Assembly (NCBI RefSeq): GCF_014154935.1
Contig: NZ_JACEHH010000005.1
Span: 1 to 64,000 of the forward strand
Length of the DNA stretch: 64,000 nt
DNA from: Stieleria mannarensis
GTDB lineage: Bacteria; Planctomycetota; Planctomycetia; Pirellulales; Pirellulaceae
Direction: 5' to 3'
Both the position numbers and the translations under genes were made by a program. Positions 54,601 to 63,321 of this stretch are shown one piece after another. Numbering within the stretch: position 1 is the first letter of the stretch; every line of letters begins with the position of its first letter. Below the pieces are notes generated by a model. The model ran no database searches, was not told the origin of the DNA, and saw only the letters and a list, made by a program, of their open reading frames with translations.

Positions 54601-55537
54601 CGGCCTTGTCACGCAACGATCGCCGCTTCGTTTTGACCTCTTCCAGCTTGGTGCGACGATCTTGAATCATCGCTTCGATTTGGACCAATTGGCCGGGAGC
54701 CTCGTCGGGCAGATGCGTCTCGGCTTCGATCGCCGCGATCTCACCGGCGATGCGGTTTCGATCGGCCCATTGATCAAACACGCTGATCGCTGCTTCGACG
54801 TGTCGTGACTCGCGCTCCCAGGTGGTGATCCGAGCGCCCAGGTCACTGATTTCCTTTTGCTGGGTTTGTCGCAGACTGGCCAATTCGCTCCAACGACGAC
54901 TTTGGCCGGTCAGCCGTTGGACTTCATCGCGCAGGTCTTCGCGGCGCCGGATCAACGATTCCAGCTTGTCCGCATCGGCTTTGGCGTTCTTGGAGGATTG
55001 TCCGATCAGGGATCTGCGGCCGTCTCGCAACGAGCGAATCACATCGACCAACGACACGCGATCCAATCCGCTGGACAGTTTGTACAGTTCGTCTGCCGCG
55101 GCGGTGTCATCGAGCGTGTTGAGTTCCTGCAACTCGCGCATGCCGATGGCGAACACGTTGGTAAAGATCGGTTCGTCGATCTGGCCGAGCAGCATGCTGA
55201 GTCGGTGTTGGCCTTGAGCCAATCCGTCTTGGCCGGTGACCGCCAATTGGCCGACCACACTTTCGTCGGTCATCTTGGCGTGACGGCGGATTTGATAGCC
55301 GCCGCCGGGTCCGGTCACTCGAACCGCCCCGCCCGGTGTTCCGCCATAGATCGGCGGCAAGTATTTTTCGCGGCGTTCGGCGGTGAATCCGTACAGCATC
55401 GAGCGGAGGAATTGCATCACCGTCGTCTTGCCAGCCTCGTTGGGCCCATAGAACAACGTCATGCCGTCCGGCAGCGAATCGATGCTCAGCCCCGTCCAGA
55501 CGCCGAAGCCATCGATATTCAGGTCTTTGACTTTCAT
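51683..55537 (-). CDS. YhaN-like membrane-associated SMC-type ATPase (1,284 aa)
   Basis: SbcC/SMC-type ATPase of the YhaN group, typically partnered with an SbcD/Mre11-like protein. Walker A is GPNEAGKTT (31-39), the ABC signature is LSRGTREAVF (near 990), and Walker B is LPLILDDVLVNFDG followed by an H-loop (FTCHDHIVD). A long coiled coil fills the middle, broken by two hydrophobic helices (about 492-546), the membrane hairpin seen in YhaN-type proteins. After residue ~1,085 an unusual Glu/Pro-rich tail of ~130 residues leads to a short conserved-looking end (IGWAWFQREPADGKIS). The ATG at 55537 is chosen; the frame upstream overlaps the phosphoesterase gene. The start overlaps that gene's stop (ATGA). 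Confidence 0.93.
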   Translation of the reverse strand: MKVKDLNIDGFGVWTGLSIDSLPDGMTLFYGPNEAGKTTVMQFLRSMLYGFTAERREKYLPPIYGGTPGGAVRVTGPGGGYQIRRHAKMTDESVVGQLAVTGQDGLAQGQHRLSMLLGQIDEPIFTNVFAIGMRELQELNTLDDTAAADELYKLSSGLDRVSLVDVIRSLRDGRRSLIGQSSKNAKADADKLESLIRRREDLRDEVQRLTGQSRRWSELASLRQTQQKEISDLGARITTWERESRHVEAAISVFDQWADRNRIAGEIAAIEAETHLPDEAPGQLVQIEAMIQDRRTKLEEVKTKRRSLRDKAAQLPVSAGMLDLQGRIEAATEQATWVEALEEQIEKVDTQILKARNQLVADAEKLGLSDEDRESIVSGDSTQMPDLSRQTLSALSGPAKRVKEQLFLLKQARGEGVEHKKRMEHLDEELGEVLQRTRATDLQQAIRQENEHLASLRRAMQLGEHIEKLKRHYRSLENESVDLSTAEVLPIDSLLLMGLPFVVGGACLIVAFSHFLGITWFLAGEPTPTAGMVWMLFGLMAITLYFFSKQNNHRSTTVDREDCDRQIDLLRKQIRELEAEEDDVESELPGSSQPIEFRVRQAELLLTDLEASMPSYHAHAAAKQAYETARAKAVKAAENLKAARRQWSATLRKLGLAESMSPRSVRKLSEGYETLQGSLRRLEELQTEKDQRERERQGIAKRIEALYLESLEISEKDQQQASSEDRSDDATRETVAANPADRRSSRIGPLEQLNHLQEEIQRQRHWIKRRRDLKDQDAQLKRQHASLARAIERGEQQRRALWAKCGVATPEQFYQLVDSKASLAQLKEQHAAVDKQIRSMIAGNLSYDDVSGEIQDTTQADLERKWELLSSRTTETQQRIATLQTQIGECVADMKHLADDNRLMVAQLELGCVNRKIQSVAQRWQTLAAASCLVEEVCGKFERERQPETLREASSFLAQLTDGKYTRIWTPLGTNQLKIDSADGNPVPLEVLSRGTREAVFIALRLSLAAAYARRGVMLPLILDDVLVNFDGDRALHAAETLKTFAELGHQVMMFTCHDHIVDIFHSIDVEVRQLPAQGTPGRATILLPEEEDTQYEVEEEEYVDEELLEEGEEELAEEPEPEVEPVEAELPAEPEPEPIPEPQPEPVLPPEPQPVAVAEPAPEPQPEPPPAPKVKLVEKPRPPVKRKPKPVVVRDDFDDAEYETDEVDEEPVAAASPSIGWAWFQREPADGKISTEERAAETLRAAHRAVNQELYEGEAAQEEIPEEVWDRNNAWWDGSRVTT

Positions 55538-56790
55538 GATTTGCTCACCCAGTTTGGCTTGCCGCCACGGAGCAGTTCGACACCCAACAGCGTCGCCTGG
55601 TCCAACGTTTCGATTCGACGTGTTTGCGGGATCTCGGCCAGCAACGTGGTCGTGCTGGCCGGCAGTCCCGGATGTTCCTCGGTCATCGGCAGCAGGTTGA
55701 CCGCCGCACCGTCCGACTTGCTGTCCGCTTTGCGGTGCTCGGCGGCGATCCGCAGGTAGTCGCCCAAAATCGTGTCTTCTTCGTGCCAGGATTTGGGATA
55801 CTTTTGGGGTGGTCGGATTCGCAGTGAAGTCGACCAAGCGGCCGGAGCGCCGTGCCCGTATTCATGACGCACCCAATCCAACAACGCTTCGCCGTCGCCG
55901 ATCTCGATCAACGATTCGCCACTATCAGCGGCGATGTCCCAGCCGATGATCAAGTGCCTGCCGCCGGCTTCGTGTTGCAGACGTACGATGCGTTCACCGA
56001 GCAGATTCTGGATGCTGCCCACCGCGGCAATTTCGTCGGCGCGCAGTCGAACGTTGCAGTACCGGAATAGATCGACCGGCATTTCGCTGACCCGGACGTT
56101 CCGCTCGGCGTCCACGTCGATGATGGAGAACCCGTGCGATCCCGGTTCGCTTAGCGATCGCCCCTGCGGTGAACCGCTGTAAAGACCGACGATCTCGCCG
56201 TCGGATTCCAGTTCCAACCGGTTGTGCTTTCCACCAAGACACCAAAAGTCGAACCGGGCTTCGGCCAGCATTTCCAGCGACGCATCGCCATAGCCGACGC
56301 CGATCGCAAACTCGTCGCCGGGCTCGCATTCGTATCCAGGGACATGCAGCGAGGATCGACCATCGCTGCCGCGTCCGATCAATCGGCAAATCGTTCGGCC
56401 ACCGCGTTTGATGTTGATGTCGCTCGCGCGATCCTTGGAGAACAAGGTCACGTTCGACGGGATCACGACCGCTTCGGGCCACTTGTGAGGATCATCGACG
56501 TTGCCCGCCGCCCAGTAGACCGGTGTGTCGGCGGCGTTCAGCTTTTCAAACTGCTCCAACAGCAGGTTCATCCCGTAAGGCCCGGCCGCCTGTGGATTCA
56601 GCAGATCGCCCGAAAGCACGACAAAGTCGATGTTATTCGACAGCGCAGCCTCGAACACGGCCTTGACGGCTTCGTGAGGCGCGGTTGCCATTTGATCGCG
56701 CAGCGGTGGAGGCAGTTCATCCAAGTCACCGAGTGGACTTTCCAGATGAAAATCACTCGCGTGGATGAATCGAAAAGATTCGCCCGGCAT
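55534..56790 (-). CDS. YhaO/SbcD-like metallophosphoesterase with degenerate active site
   Basis: Calcineurin-like phosphoesterase of the Mre11/SbcD/YhaO type, 418 residues. The first motif is intact (ASDFHLE; D13, H15), as is GD (61-62). The usual GNHD is GNVD (96-99), so the catalytic His is Val. The central metal-site segment, usually with a His, reads AIGVGYGD (162-169). The usual GHxH reads GGKH (186-189), keeping only the second His. Nuclease activity is therefore doubtful. The ATG at 56790 (MPGESFRFIHASDF) is preferred over an upstream basic extension. Translationally coupled to the YhaN-like gene, implying one complex. Confidence 0.92.
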   Translation of the reverse strand: MPGESFRFIHASDFHLESPLGDLDELPPPLRDQMATAPHEAVKAVFEAALSNNIDFVVLSGDLLNPQAAGPYGMNLLLEQFEKLNAADTPVYWAAGNVDDPHKWPEAVVIPSNVTLFSKDRASDINIKRGGRTICRLIGRGSDGRSSLHVPGYECEPGDEFAIGVGYGDASLEMLAEARFDFWCLGGKHNRLELESDGEIVGLYSGSPQGRSLSEPGSHGFSIIDVDAERNVRVSEMPVDLFRYCNVRLRADEIAAVGSIQNLLGERIVRLQHEAGGRHLIIGWDIAADSGESLIEIGDGEALLDWVRHEYGHGAPAAWSTSLRIRPPQKYPKSWHEEDTILGDYLRIAAEHRKADSKSDGAAVNLLPMTEEHPGLPASTTTLLAEIPQTRRIETLDQATLLGVELLRGGKPNWVSKS

Positions 56791-57383
56791 CGGTTCCCTC
56801 CGTTTACGCTTTGAGCGTGCTCGCTTCACTGATGAACGAAGCGGAAGACTTTCGTAGTCTTCGTTGATGCTCCCTCATCAATCCCGTGATCGCGGCGAGA
56901 ACGAACAACGTGTTCGCCTCGTTATCGGCCCCGATTCGTGAAACGAATCAGGCCCGTCGGCCGCGCGGTCCTGCGAGTTTAGCGAAAAGACGAAAAAATC
57001 ACCAAGCCAGTTTCCCGGACTCTGGGGACAAATGCGTGAAACATTTTGGGTCTCGGATTGCTAGCAATGCTTGGAGGCGGTGGTGAGGGGCATAGGCACT
57101 AGATTAAGAATTAGCCCTCCCTGGCGAGGTCGGGCGGTTTTTGACCTCTGATTTAACAGGCGTTTACGACTCCACCCTCCCTCTGGGAGGGTCGCGGAGG
57201 AGTGAGCGACGACGCGGGGAGGGTTGATCCACGATTTGACGCAACCGGCGGACGAACGCTTGCCCGGCGATTCACCGTTCGACCTCCCCTCGCTGCGCTC
57301 GACCCTCCTGCCAGGAGGGTTAATTTGAAAAACCACACGACCTCGGAGTGTCAAACGGATCAGTGCGCGGGTTAGTCGACTGC
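56791..57383. other. gene-free gap with hairpins and family-E repeats
   Basis: About 590 bases without a supported gene. A hairpin (gaagact-ttcgt-agtcttc, 56844-56862) lies near the phosphoesterase start. Several family-E palindromes lie between 57110 and 57321. Promoters could not be placed. Confidence 0.7.
57177..57321. repeat. family-E composite repeat
   Basis: ccctccctctgggagggtcg, then gcggggagggttgatcc, and at the far end cctcgctgcgctcgaccctc with ctgccaggagggtt. Same composition as 37564-37690. Confidence 0.7.
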
Positions 57384-58298
57384 TCATTGCCGGCGTCTGT
57401 AACGTGATTGCATCCACGCGGCGTATTCGCCCCAGCTGATGCGTCCGTTTTCGTCGGTGTCGGCTTCGGCGGGGGATTGCAGCATCTTCGCGTACTCCTC
57501 TGGCGACAATTCCTGATCGCCATCGACGTCGTATCTGCCGATGATTCGTTTTGCGTATTCCACCATCTTGGAGTCCAGCCCTTCGATGCCCAGCCGTCTC
57601 TGTTCGGCGATTCGGTCGGATTGTTGCTTCAATTTGCGGACTTGTTCGATCAACTCAGGGATTTTCCCCATCGCCCAGGCTGCGATTTCAGGTTCATCGC
57701 TTTTGGCGTAGTCCATCAGCAGCGGCAAGGTGGCTTCGGTGGAATCTCCGACGATGTCCACCAGCGGCAACACACTTTTCGGATCATCGCCTTGCTGCAG
57801 CCGTTCGTTGACCAACCGGCTGGTTGGATTCGGATGTCTTCGGAGCACCTGTCTCAATTCTTTCCGCAGGCTGTAGTCTGCTTTCGAATCGCCACACTCC
57901 AGGTAACATCGGAAAACCAGCTCCGCCTGTTCGACGGGGTCGAGCGTGCACAGCGGCAGCAGCTTGACGGCTTGTGAGAGTTCTTCCACGTTCCACCGCT
58001 GGGGGTTGGGCGCGTTCTGCATCGACTGACGGATGATCGCGTCAAAGCGGGCATCAACAAAACGTTGTTGCAACGCCAAGTCGATCGCCTGGTCTTGATT
58101 GGCGTCTGTCTCATCAGCGGCACGTGAACAAATCAGCTCGCGATAGGCCGCTTCGACCGAATCCACGACCGACACCGGGTCGGTTTCCGCGGATTCGACA
58201 CGAGATGGTTTTAGAGAATCATTTGTTTGGGCGGAAACGCGGCTGCATGCCAGGAGGATCACGCAGCAGATCGCGGCAGTGTACTTTTGTCGGGCCAT
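57384..58298 (-). CDS. secreted EF-hand protein (304 aa)
   Basis: A signal peptide is likely (MARQKYTAAICCVILLACSRVSA). The middle is a helical, HEAT-like or unnamed domain (about 45-240). Two EF-hand calcium loops close the protein: DVDGDQELSPEE (257-268) and DTDENGRISWGE (280-291). Planctomycetes carry many such secreted EF-hand proteins of unknown role. The ATG at 58298 is chosen; the longer frame upstream is antisense to nothing recognisable and lacks a signal. It lies downstream of the sulfatase on the same strand, 203 bases apart. Confidence 0.85.
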   Translation of the reverse strand: MARQKYTAAICCVILLACSRVSAQTNDSLKPSRVESAETDPVSVVDSVEAAYRELICSRAADETDANQDQAIDLALQQRFVDARFDAIIRQSMQNAPNPQRWNVEELSQAVKLLPLCTLDPVEQAELVFRCYLECGDSKADYSLRKELRQVLRRHPNPTSRLVNERLQQGDDPKSVLPLVDIVGDSTEATLPLLMDYAKSDEPEIAAWAMGKIPELIEQVRKLKQQSDRIAEQRRLGIEGLDSKMVEYAKRIIGRYDVDGDQELSPEEYAKMLQSPAEADTDENGRISWGEYAAWMQSRYRRRQ

Positions 58299-58501
58299 CG
58301 GAGGCTCACGTTGCTGGAAGGAGTGTTCGGTTGCAGAGTCGGTTCGGCTTTCTAACCCCGGCAAGCGGGTGGGGTTGCACTCCGGCGGCGAAAAAAATTG
58401 CTTACAGAACGCGTGTTCGGGTTGGATGCGACCGCCGCGCGAGGACCGCCGTCTGGCGACGGCAGCTACGTCAGGGCTGCTCGACCAAGCGTCGGCAAAG
58501 C

Positions 58502-59878
58502 TCACAATTCCAGCGGATTTCCGTGCGAGTCGACCAACGGCGGCTCGCTGACACCCTCCATCGCTCGATCGATCACCGCTTGCAATTCGGCTCGCGCAGC
58601 GCGGTCGTGTTCGGTTTCTTGCTGCACGAACGTTTCTTCCAGCGGCAGTTCCCCGATCCGAAACAGTCGGCCGTCGCGGAATAACTTGTGCGTCTTGTTG
58701 AGCGCGAAGACGTGGCGGCTGAATTTTTCTTTGTCCCAGCCCGGTCGCGGGTCGTACCAAAAGAATGCGGCCTCGCGTCGTGGCGTCGGCCGGCCGGTCA
58801 ATTGAGGCACGAAGCTGATGCCGTCGGTATGTTTTCCGCTCTGCTTTTCCGCTCCTGTCAATTCCAACAGGGTCGGATAAAAATCCGACGCTTCGACGAT
58901 GCCATCGGCCACGGCGGGGTTGTAGCGGCCGGGGCAATGCACGATCAGCGGCACATGGATTCCGGTTTGGGTGGGCATCGCTTTGCCACCGGGGATCGAT
59001 CGGCCATCGCTCATCTTGGAGGTGACCTTCAGGTGCGTGCCGTTGTCGCTGTAGAAGATGACGATCGTTTCGCGATCAAGATTCCGCTGGCGCAAGCCAC
59101 GCATCAGGTTTCCCATCGTCGTGTCCATGTACTCGATCATGTCGCTCGCGTAGCGTAGATGTTCTTCCTGCGGTTTGCCGGGATCCCAATCCGCGGAGTT
59201 GGGTGTCGGCACGAACGGCCAGTGAGGCAGCGCCATCGGGTAATACACGAACCGTGGTTTGTCGGTTTGCTGGTCCAGGAACGCCAGGATCTTTTCGACC
59301 CAAACGTCTTCGCCGTATCGACCGTCGTACGTTTTGAGTGTGCCTTCGCTGCCTCGTGTGCCTTCCAGCATCGTCGGGTTGGCGTAACGCGATCCTTTGT
59401 CTTCGGTGTGCAGCGCGTGAAACAACGCGTACTGGTCGAATCCCGCGTCTTTGGGGTGCATGCCTTTGCCGCGCCGCTGCTCGGCACCGGGCAGGTCGGG
59501 CGGATCGTAGGATTGCAGTTGCCACTTGCCGAAGATGGCGGTCGCGTAGCCGGCATCGGTCATCGCGTGGCCGAACGTCCGTTCACGCGGATCCAGGATT
59601 CCGAAGTAAGTCCAGTTGCGATGATTGTCCTTGCCCGTCATCAACTCCACTCGCGTCGGCGTGCACAGCGGTTGGGAGTAGGCGTGCGTGAAGCGAACCC
59701 CAGCGGACGCCATTTGGTCCAGATTCGGAGTGCGATAGGACACACCGCCGTAGCATCCCAGCCCCTCGATCCCGACATCGTCGGCCATGACCAGGATGAT
59801 GTCGGGCTGTTTTTCAGCGGCCGCTGAAAGAAGTGGTCCGCCGAGCAGAACGGCAATTGGAATCAACAAACGAAGCAT
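58502..59878 (-). CDS. sulfatase (type I, formylglycine-dependent)
   Basis: Secreted aryl- or polysaccharide-sulfatase. A signal peptide (MLRLLIPIAVLLGGPLLSAAA) is followed by the metal-binding DD (MADDVG, 33-34) and the FGly motif CTPTR with Cys72, which an FGE enzyme would convert to formylglycine. The later GKWQL and DNGTHLK segments fit the family; 458 residues is normal. Planctomycetes typically have dozens of such enzymes for algal sulfated polysaccharides. The substrate cannot be read. It may share a transcript with the EF-hand gene. Confidence 0.95.
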   Translation of the reverse strand: MLRLLIPIAVLLGGPLLSAAAEKQPDIILVMADDVGIEGLGCYGGVSYRTPNLDQMASAGVRFTHAYSQPLCTPTRVELMTGKDNHRNWTYFGILDPRERTFGHAMTDAGYATAIFGKWQLQSYDPPDLPGAEQRRGKGMHPKDAGFDQYALFHALHTEDKGSRYANPTMLEGTRGSEGTLKTYDGRYGEDVWVEKILAFLDQQTDKPRFVYYPMALPHWPFVPTPNSADWDPGKPQEEHLRYASDMIEYMDTTMGNLMRGLRQRNLDRETIVIFYSDNGTHLKVTSKMSDGRSIPGGKAMPTQTGIHVPLIVHCPGRYNPAVADGIVEASDFYPTLLELTGAEKQSGKHTDGISFVPQLTGRPTPRREAAFFWYDPRPGWDKEKFSRHVFALNKTHKLFRDGRLFRIGELPLEETFVQQETEHDRAARAELQAVIDRAMEGVSEPPLVDSHGNPLEL

Positions 59879-60215
59879 CAGTGGTCTCGGTCGACGGGTG
59901 GGAGAAAAGGGGGATCCGCGTCATTCTAGTAACTCGCCGCTGCTTGGTCTCCGGGTAGCGGAACTCGCCAAGAGTTTCGCTCGGCGCGGCGACGCCGCAC
60001 CGGAAGACCGAAAGCCTTGGCGGCTTCCGCTACGACACGAACCTGAAAACTGAGTTCTGTCGTCGCCAATGCTCTGCCGGGGAGTGTGCTGCCGTCGTTT
60101 GATGCGCAAGGGGGCATCGTCTGCGAAAGCGGATCAGCAGATTCATTTGCGTTGGGTGCACGCGTGGTATATTTACAATCGCATCCGTCAATCGCCCGCT
60201 CGCCTCGTTGTTCCA
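59879..60215. other. divergent gap between sulfatase and Uma2 genes
   Basis: 337 bases holding a family-A element (59955-60034) and presumably the promoters of both neighbours. No gene is supported. Confidence 0.65.
59955..60034. repeat. family-A palindromic repeat, copy 4
   Basis: gtagcggaactcgccaagag ... ccttggcggcttccgctacg, almost identical at the ends to copies 1 and 3. Confidence 0.9.
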
Positions 60216-60752
60216 ATGTCCGCCGTTCCGAAGTACATTCCGCGATACACCGTTGATGACTACGCGACCTGGGAAGGCGACTGGGAGCTTTGGGACGGGA
60301 TCGCCGTGTCGATGAGCCCCAGCCCGTTTGGAGTCCATCAACTGGTGCTGTTCAATCTCGCGGCAGAACTCCGAACGCAGTTACTGGCCCAGGATTGTGA
60401 TGCGGTCGTGCTGGGCGAAATCGACTGGATCGTTTCGCGCGACACCGTGGTTCGACCGGACGTCGTGGTGTTGTGCGGCGATGTTCCCGAAAAGCACATT
60501 GAAACGACTCCCGGATTTGTCGCCGAGGTCTTGTCAGAATCGACGTCGGAGCGTGATCGCACCTTCAAACGCGACCTGTATGAGGAACAGGGTGTCCCGA
60601 TTTACGCGATCCTGGACCCGACACTCAAGACGGTCCAGATCTACCGCCGTGGAGACGACGGCAAGTGGTCGCCCGAGTCGGTCGTCGACTCGTTTCAGAT
60701 CACGCTGTGCGACACCTGTACCGTGACCGTTCGCCTGGCCGATCTGTTTTGA
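60216..60752 (+). CDS. Uma2-family (DUF820) endonuclease-like protein
   Basis: Uma2/DUF820 proteins have a PD-(D/E)xK nuclease-like fold of unknown function, abundant in cyanobacteria and planctomycetes. The catalytic-type residues are in VVRPDVVVL and FVAEVLSEST. 178 residues is usual. The ATG at 60216 (MSAVPKYIPRYTVDDY) is preferred; upstream in-frame residues are unrelated. The following DUF1592-type gene starts about 30 bases after its stop, so the two may be co-transcribed, though no functional link is known. Confidence 0.9.
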   Translation: MSAVPKYIPRYTVDDYATWEGDWELWDGIAVSMSPSPFGVHQLVLFNLAAELRTQLLAQDCDAVVLGEIDWIVSRDTVVRPDVVVLCGDVPEKHIETTPGFVAEVLSESTSERDRTFKRDLYEEQGVPIYAILDPTLKTVQIYRRGDDGKWSPESVVDSFQITLCDTCTVTVRLADLF

Positions 60753-60770
60753 TCCATCGGCAATCTGATT

Positions 60771-60776
60771 GGAAGA
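60771..60776 (+). promoter_or_regulatory. ribosome-binding site deciding the start at 60784
   Basis: GGAAGA lies seven bases before the GTG at 60784, and favours it over the TTG at 60769 that would overlap this site. Confidence 0.6.
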
Positions 60777-60783
60777 TTCCCCC

Positions 60784-63288
60784 GTGCCTCTACCGATTTT
60801 CACCACCTCCGATTGGCTTCGCGCCGCCGTGCGAGCCGTCTTTTGCGCGGCCATCGTTTGGTTGCATCTAGAGTTGTCCGCAACGACCGCGTTTTCCGCC
60901 GAACCGGATACAGATCGAATCGAAGTTGCCATCCAGGACCACGCCGGTTTCGACAAACCGCTGCGAACATTTTTTTCCAAGTACTGTAACGACTGTCACG
61001 CCGGGGGCGCCGACGAGGGGGGATTTGAAACGGAGCGGTTGCGCGCCGACTTAACCGATCCGGCCACGTTCGCGCGTTGGGAACAGGTCTATGACCGTGT
61101 CAGGGGCGGAGAGATGCCGCCGGCCGATGCCGATCAGCCACTCCCCGCGGACGTCGACACCTTCGCCGCGTTGCTTTCCAAACCGCTGACCGAGGTCCAT
61201 GCGGCAAGCAAGTCGACCGTGCTGCGGCGGCTGAACCGTCGCGAATACCAAAACACGCTCAATGATGTCTTCGGGACAAATCTGGAGCTGCAATCGATGC
61301 TGCCCGAAGATGCCCGGTCGCACGAATTTGACACCGTCGGAGAAGCCCTCGGCTTGTCGATGGTCCACCTGCAACGCTACATGGATGCCGCCAAGTTGGT
61401 GCTGGAGACGGCGATCGCGAAACAGACCGCTGCACCAGAGCCGAAAACGCTGACCGCGTGGTACAAGGACACACGCGAAGCCAAACAGCATGTCGGCAAA
61501 GCATGGAAACTGCTCGATGACGGTTTCGTCGTCCGCTTTGCCGGCGGCGGTTATCCGACCGGGATGCTTCGCGGCAGCGGCGTCAACGAAGCGGGACGCT
61601 ACCGCGTCCGGGTCACCGGGTACGCCTATCAATCCGAAGAACCGATCACGTTTTCGGTCGGTGGAACCAGTTTCGCCGCCGGCAGTGACAAGCCGATCTA
61701 TGCGTTTTTTGAAGCCCGACCGAACCAGCCGACGACGTTTGAGTTCGAAACTTGGATCGAGCCACGCTACATGTTGGCGATTGAGCCTTACGGAATTCAC
61801 GACCCAGGGCGGTACAAACGAGATTCGATTGATCAATACAACGGCCCGGGGTTGGCAATCGGTGAAGTGACCGTCGAGGGGCCGCTGGTCGATCAATACC
61901 CGTCGCCTGGGCATCACCTGATCTTTGACGGCCTGGATCGCATCGAAATCCCGCCGCGGAATCCGCGAGACCGCAGCAAGCCCTGGTACGTTCCGAAGTT
62001 CTCGATCGAACCGTCGGACCCGGTCGCCGCCGCAACGACGTCCCTGCGCCGTGTCGCCGAAGCCACCTTGCGACGACCGGTCTCCGACGATGACTTGGCG
62101 CCGTATGTCTCGCTTTTTTCCCAGCAAGTCGATCAAGGTGAATCGTTCGAAGACGCTCTTCGGACGGCGGTCACCGCGATCCTCTGTTCGCCTCGATTTC
62201 TGTACCTGCAAGAACCGGCCGGCGCGCTTGACGACTATGCCCTGGCAAGCCGATTGTCATACTTTCTGCATCGGACGCTGCCCGACGGAATGTTGATGGA
62301 CGCGGCCGGAGCCGGCCAACTGACCGCTGCCGCGGGGCTGCGTTCCCAAACCGATCGATTGATCCGGCACGAACGTTTCCAACGCTTTCTGGTCGACTTT
62401 GCCGATAGTTGGCTGGACCTTCGTGAAATGGACTTCACCGCCCCGGATCAAACACTCTTTCCCGAGTTCGACCCGTTTCTTCGCGATTCGATGCCGCGTG
62501 AAACGTTGGCATTCCTGCGTGAGATGATCGAATCGAACCTGCCGATCCGCAATTTAATCGAATCCGACTTTGCGATGCTCAACAGTCGTCTGGCGGAGCA
62601 TTATGCGTTGCCGCCGGTCGATGGCGTTGCGATTCGCAAGGTTTCCCTGCCCGCCGATTCGATTCGCGGCGGATTGCTCAGCCAAGCGAGCCTATTGAAA
62701 GTCACGGCCAACGGCACCAATACGTCACCGGTGACGCGCGGGGCGTGGGTGATGGAACGCATCCAAGGGGTCACGCCGTCACCTCCGCCACCGGGGATCC
62801 CGGGAGTTGAACCGGACATCCGCGGGGCGACGACGTTACGTGAGTTGCTGGACAGGCACCGCGATTCGGAAAGTTGTCGCTCGTGCCACGCCAAGATCGA
62901 TCCTCCCGGATTTGCGCTGGAGTGCTTCAACCCGATCGGAGGCTATCGGGATCGCTATCGATCGCTCGGCGAGGGCGATCGCGTGGACACCGAAGTCAAT
63001 GGGCGCAAGGTCCGCTACCGACTCGGGCCGGCCGTCGATGCCTCAGGCGAATTCGACGGAACTGCGTTTGCCGGCTTCCGCCAGTTTCGCCATACCCTGG
63101 CCGGCCAGGAGCGCATGTTGGCCAAGACATTTGTGGTCAAACTGTTGACGTTTGCGACCGGGCGTGAACTTGGGTTTTCCGATCGACCGGAGATCAATCG
63201 GATCGTCACCGCTGCTGCGGAGAATCACTACCGCGCCCGAGACCTGCTTCACGCCGCGGTGGCGAGCAAAATCTTCCTGTCGAAGTAA
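60784..63288 (+). CDS. DUF1592-type planctomycete cytochrome protein (DUF1587/1592/1588/1585)
   Basis: Large exported protein of the planctomycete-specific DUF1592 group, which joins the DUF1587, 1592, 1588 and 1585 domains. A signal peptide is likely after the GTG start (MPLPIFTTSDWLRAAV...). The first heme-type motif is CNDCH (68-72) in the cytochrome-like N-terminus; a second is CRSCH (698-702). LRRLNRREYQNTLNDVFG is a typical DUF1587 phrase. It is followed at 63322 by a DUF1552 gene, its regular partner. Role unknown, suspected in electron transfer or in a cell-surface complex. Confidence 0.93.
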   Translation: MPLPIFTTSDWLRAAVRAVFCAAIVWLHLELSATTAFSAEPDTDRIEVAIQDHAGFDKPLRTFFSKYCNDCHAGGADEGGFETERLRADLTDPATFARWEQVYDRVRGGEMPPADADQPLPADVDTFAALLSKPLTEVHAASKSTVLRRLNRREYQNTLNDVFGTNLELQSMLPEDARSHEFDTVGEALGLSMVHLQRYMDAAKLVLETAIAKQTAAPEPKTLTAWYKDTREAKQHVGKAWKLLDDGFVVRFAGGGYPTGMLRGSGVNEAGRYRVRVTGYAYQSEEPITFSVGGTSFAAGSDKPIYAFFEARPNQPTTFEFETWIEPRYMLAIEPYGIHDPGRYKRDSIDQYNGPGLAIGEVTVEGPLVDQYPSPGHHLIFDGLDRIEIPPRNPRDRSKPWYVPKFSIEPSDPVAAATTSLRRVAEATLRRPVSDDDLAPYVSLFSQQVDQGESFEDALRTAVTAILCSPRFLYLQEPAGALDDYALASRLSYFLHRTLPDGMLMDAAGAGQLTAAAGLRSQTDRLIRHERFQRFLVDFADSWLDLREMDFTAPDQTLFPEFDPFLRDSMPRETLAFLREMIESNLPIRNLIESDFAMLNSRLAEHYALPPVDGVAIRKVSLPADSIRGGLLSQASLLKVTANGTNTSPVTRGAWVMERIQGVTPSPPPPGIPGVEPDIRGATTLRELLDRHRDSESCRSCHAKIDPPGFALECFNPIGGYRDRYRSLGEGDRVDTEVNGRKVRYRLGPAVDASGEFDGTAFAGFRQFRHTLAGQERMLAKTFVVKLLTFATGRELGFSDRPEINRIVTAAAENHYRARDLLHAAVASKIFLSK

Positions 63289-63321
63289 ATACTCTTTTGT
63301 CATCGATTGACGAGAAAGATC

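Noticed and set aside
54857-55759. 300-residue plus-strand frame
   Set aside because: Antisense to the YhaN-like and YhaO-like genes.
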